From Sipunculus nudus (Eukaryota > Annelida > Sipuncula > Golfingiida > Sipunculidae), in contig CM049319.1 of assembly GCA_026874595.1 (NCBI GenBank), positions 60,274,917-60,338,916 of the forward strand: a DNA stretch of 64,000 nt, read 5' to 3'. Both the position numbers and the translations under genes were made by a program. Positions 61,401 to 64,000 of the stretch are shown here, piece after piece (position 1 is the stretch's first letter; every line of letters begins with the position of its first letter). A model generated the notes under the pieces. The model searched no databases and was not told where the DNA came from. It saw nothing but the letters and a program-made list of their open reading frames with translations.

Positions 61401-63798
61401 TTAATAAATTTTTATTGGTTTTTAATAACAAATTAAAGAAAAATAGAAAAGGAATTTGTTAGTTTATAATAACAGGAAATTAACTTGCAGTAACTGATGA
61501 TATAAGAATCTTGTATCGATGGGTAGAATGTCACATATTCCAAATAACACCATGCAGTCACCTATGGCATTTTTCAGTTCATTTTTTATGATAAAGAAGT
61601 AAATCATATTATTCATTACTAATCATTAGGGATTATATGAAGGAAATTAATGATAGACAAAGATGCAGTTGATAATATTAATCTAGATTCCTACTGTGTC
61701 TAGTGTGTACATTGATGTGAAATTAGTCCAAAATGAATTTTTTACAGTTATTTTTTAATATAAATAAAAGCCATAAAACCAGGTACTTATGGTCATTATT
61801 TAAATGTGAGAATTTTGAATATTCTGGATTCTCAACATCATTGTTTGGTGAAAACTAAATAAATACCAGACATGGTGCAAATACTTTGTAATTGTATTTA
61901 AATACGAATATGATTATGTACTCCATTATAAAATTTCTTGCATAAAGAATGGGAATTCAGGTAAAAATGAAAGTATATGAATACCTGTGCAAATACTTTC
62001 AAAATGTATTCATGAATGCATTCATGAATATATTCTTTAATATATTTTAATAATCATATCAGTTATATTTCATTTTAAAAAATCAAAAGATTCTTTTATT
62101 ATTTTTAATAAAAATTATATTTGGGAAAATATTTGTAATTTTTTAAATAAATAGTTAAACTCTTATATTATATGTTCTGCTTATAAGTTATATGGCCAAG
62201 TCAAAATTTGTGTGACAGTAGTACTCCATTTGTTTATTAAATATATGAAATCAATCCTCTTCCCTGTCTCCAAAGGTACTATCAAAATCATACATAAGCT
62301 AAACAACAACAACTCATAATACAGCTTATATTTATTACCACACAAAACCAGCATGTGCCTCATTTCTAAATCATATTTTTTGATCATATATAACAGCTGA
62401 GCGTCGTGACCCATAGGTCCCTTGTTATTTATTAAGTGTTAATATTTTATGTTTAGAGAGAATATTTTAGTGAATATTTAAATTGCATATTGTCTCTTCT
62501 ACAATCTGCAGTATTACTACCATCTGCCCCCTATATTTCTGAAAAAAAAGTTTGCTCTCTCTCTTATATTATACAACATATTTTTAACATCAAAGTTTGA
62601 AATTGTGAATTGAAAAGTGTCTATGAAATTTGAATTTTGAAATATAGTCTGATATACAGTACAGAACTGACAGAAAACTTGGACTCATCCAAGGTTTGAG
62701 GCAATCAGGCTTTACCCTGTACAACTTTGCCAGTTAAGGCTTGCTCACAAATCACTGACGTCACCTGGAAACGCTGTCTCAGTGTCTTCTGGATGTCACC
62801 CTGATGTGTCCCAGTGTTATCCCTGTTTTTAAAAATATTGAACATGTTAAAAAAATGTCCTGATGTTTCCCTAATCTTTATCTTCCACTGCCATCCGGTG
62901 TCATGGTGTTTCCATGATGTTAGTGATGTAGTCCACAACATCTGATGTCTGGTTTGAGTACTTGAGGTTTGAGTCAGAGTCTACCTTTGATTCTTAGTCA
63001 CTTGGAATCCAAGTCCAAGTCTGAATCCAATATAAATCTCCCATTTAAAAGACATTTTAAATAAAAATTGGAGATCATCATTTGTATTAAAGTTTCACAT
63101 GCTTTATAGCTGAAGGTTTAATTACATGTAGCCCCTGATGCTGAACTAAAGCTTGGTAAATGTAGACTTTGTTGGTAGTTTGCAGATGTAGAAAAGTCTT
63201 AATATTATGTGACAGTGCCTTTTCTTACTGGACTTGAGATGTACTAATATGATTTCTCAAGGCCTTACCTGTGAGCCCAAGTCCAAGCCCTGAACCTTTG
63301 AGTCGGGATATCACTGACAATACGGAAAAAGTGTGAGTCCTGTCCTAAATATAACAAGGTTTAGGCCAAAAAAAAGGTATGGTTCTCAGGTACTGTCTGA
63401 CATTTAACCCCCTGCATCAAATATTTTCAATTTGATTTTCATCTTTCAGGAAGATAAAATAATATGATTTTGACAAGATTTTCTTTGTTATGTAGTGTTT
63501 TTACCTGTTTAGCAAAAACAAATCTGTTTTTACCATGCTTTTCCTTGATCATATAACATTTTCATCAAAACATACAAAAAAGGGTGAAACAGAAAGGACC
63601 ATAACTTTTTTTTTTGGCTTTAATTGTATATTTACATGTATATCATCCAACTTTCATGTTTTTCTAAGTACAAATATCTGATTCTCTCTTGACAGGGGAG
63701 GGGAGACCTCACCGGCCTCTGGTCGAATCAGGTGCTATTGCAAACCATCGTGGGAAGGGATGATGGGAATGAGGCCTTACGTGTCAGACTACTACTGA
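55352..63798 (+). CDS. Unknown five-exon gene, 209 aa, Gln-rich then Cys-rich
   Basis: Exons 55352-55468, 56049-56180, 57216-57341, 59547-59698 and 63696-63798 join in one frame (phases 0, 0, 0, 2) with GT-AG at every junction and end in TGA. The start ATG follows an acceptor (TTATCTTCAG) by four bases in a good context (AACCATGCC), so a 5' non-coding exon is likely upstream. The protein has a basic N-terminal segment (KRKHG and LRAKRRC, residues ~22-47), a Gln-rich middle (residues ~54-125) and a C-terminal part with CHPMDMC, DDDCDPDQYQY and a final IRCYCKPSWEGMMGMRPYV stretch. The first ~50 residues suggest a nuclear protein. I do not recognise the family. The 'EDMLRAKRR' patch faintly recalls the OCA motif of POU2AF coactivators, but this is too weak to use. 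Confidence 0.6.
56049..56180 (+). CDS. Unknown gene, coding exon 2
   Basis: 44 codons, DMLRAKRRC to AAQQQLQ, with acceptor TTTTGTGTAG and donor CAG|GTAAAG. The 3' end of the exon and its donor are repeated in the following intron. Confidence 0.65.
56145..56525. repeat. Exon 2 3' end amplified into intron 2
   Basis: About five diverged ~70-bp units each carry a version of 'GCTTTAGCAGCACAGCAGCA' followed by ATTACAGGTAAAG and 'ACACTTTACAACC'. They start at ~56145 (the real exon end), ~56214, ~56289, ~56350, ~56418 and a faint one at ~56495. Several keep a potential donor (GGTAAAG or GGTAAC). Confidence 0.9.
56615..57030. repeat. Dispersed repeat in intron 2
   Basis: Repeated paragraphs with 'GCATATTTATTGAGGTCA' and 'TCATGAAACTCATTATAAA' resemble ~11335-11470. 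Confidence 0.6.
57216..57341 (+). CDS. Unknown gene, coding exon 3
   Basis: 42 codons, SAQHENYSH to QSANTIQ, with acceptor ATTTTATAG and donor CAG|GTAAGC. Strongly Gln-rich. Confidence 0.65.
57407..59254. mobile_element. pogo/Tigger-like element in intron 3
   Basis: CAGTAGAACGTCGAATAT at 57407 and its inverse ending CTACTG at 59254 are flanked by TA. Further inward are TTCATCYGAA-type repeats. The end sequence resembles pogo/Tigger (Tc1/mariner superfamily) termini. No transposase remains, and a hAT element is nested within. Confidence 0.8.
58296..59143. mobile_element. hAT-like element nested in the pogo-like element
   Basis: TAGGGTTGGGAC at 58296 and its imperfect inverse GTCCCAACACTA at 59143 are flanked by a perfect 8-bp duplication TAATCAAC (58288-58295, 59144-59151). 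Subterminal 'CACGATATC'/'GATATCATG' repeats lie inside. 848 bp, non-coding. Confidence 0.85.
59547..59698 (+). CDS. Unknown gene, coding exon 4
   Basis: 50 codons plus 2 bases, DCHPMDMCGE to QYTPDR, with acceptor CTACCTCCAG and donor ACAG|GTCAGA. Cys- and Asp-rich. Confidence 0.65.
59826..62426 (+). mobile_element. Helentron-like element H2, copy d, in intron 4
   Basis: Begins TTTTTAGCTCAGCTG, has (TCCG)n at ~59882-59900, and ends CAGCTGAGCGTCGTGACCC ATAGGTCCCTTGTT. At 2.6 kb it is the longest uninterrupted H2 copy. The central block ~61380-61900 matches ~21340-21850 in reverse. Confidence 0.7.
62427..63695. other. Rest of intron 4
   Basis: No gene is seen. Bases ~63371-63605 are a relative of the miniature element at 26660-26923 with a decayed right end. 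Confidence 0.5.
63696..63798 (+). CDS. Unknown gene, last coding exon
   Basis: Completes codon R, then GGETSPASGRIRCYCKPSW and ending RPYVSDYY-TGA. The acceptor is TCTCTCTTGACAG. No AATAAA is seen before the window ends. Confidence 0.6.
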
Positions 63799-64000
63799 TT
63801 CATAAAAACGTCAAACCATCGCTGTTCATCCATAGTGCCCACAGTGCTACCCGTGTGTGCTGTTACAATGGTAAACATTTGAAGTGTACAAAAGTTTGTT
63901 TACTATTAACCTAGATAATATATTTGCAATTTTTGCATTATGTTATTGATATTTTTACACTATTTATAAAGAGTTCAGTGTTTTTAATACTGTGAGTGTA

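Overview
This is eukaryotic, metazoan nuclear DNA. It is AT-rich and dominated by introns and mobile elements, with split genes, canonical GT-AG splice sites, AATAAA signals, long (TA)n and poly-C tracts, and nested transposons. The ferritin sequence and the abundance of Helentron-like elements carrying (ACGG/TCCG)n microsatellites suggest a marine invertebrate, possibly a mollusc or other lophotrochozoan. That placement is an inference; nothing here fixes the species. Nearly all short ORFs in the window are chance ORFs.

Three protein-coding loci can be supported. (1) The last exon of a divergent ferritin-like gene on the + strand (1316-1456), whose 5' exons lie outside the window. (2) A complete three-exon ferritin heavy-type gene on the - strand (CDS 26203 down to 24400, 173 aa) with a TATA box, a cap-proximal iron-responsive-element-like hairpin and an intact ferroxidase centre. 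The two ferritin loci are convergent, about 23 kb apart, and share the position of the last intron. (3) A five-exon gene of unknown function on the + strand (CDS 55352-63798, 209 codons, glutamine-rich then cysteine-rich), with phase-consistent exons and several transposons in its introns.

The rest is mostly mobile DNA. Two families (called H1 and H2 here) have asymmetric terminal inverted repeats, a palindrome just inside the 3' end, an internal (TCCG)n tract and an apparent T|T insertion site, which fits non-autonomous Helentrons (HINEs). H1 copies lie at 8343-10220 (+) and 17842-20280 (-), with a fragment at about 420-1175. H2 copies lie at 4879-6588 (+), 16308-23450 (-), 51655-54521 (+) and 59826-62426 (+). 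Three Mutator-like elements have perfect 9-bp target-site duplications: 36133-39650, 37662-38645 (nested in the first) and 45304-49942. A TA-flanked element (46108-49352) is nested in the last one. A hAT-like element (51025-54774) surrounds an H2 copy. A pogo/Tigger-like element (57407-59254) with a nested hAT element (58296-59143, perfect 8-bp duplication) sits in intron 3 of the unknown gene. Between 33889 and 36113 lie two copies, one inserted in the other, of a TIR-bounded element carrying the decayed remains of a SAP + SWIM + YqaJ-like protein.

Large tandem duplications occur at 14879-16532 (about 0.82 kb unit), 17431-20415 (about 0.28 kb unit, second copy split by H1) and 39661-41021 (675-bp unit). 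The stretch 26.9-33.1 kb holds no gene I can recognise. The most noteworthy items are the SWIM/YqaJ TIR element, the HINE end structure, the internal empty-site proof of a Mutator-like insertion, the unusual ferritin IRE, and the amplification of an exon end into its own intron.
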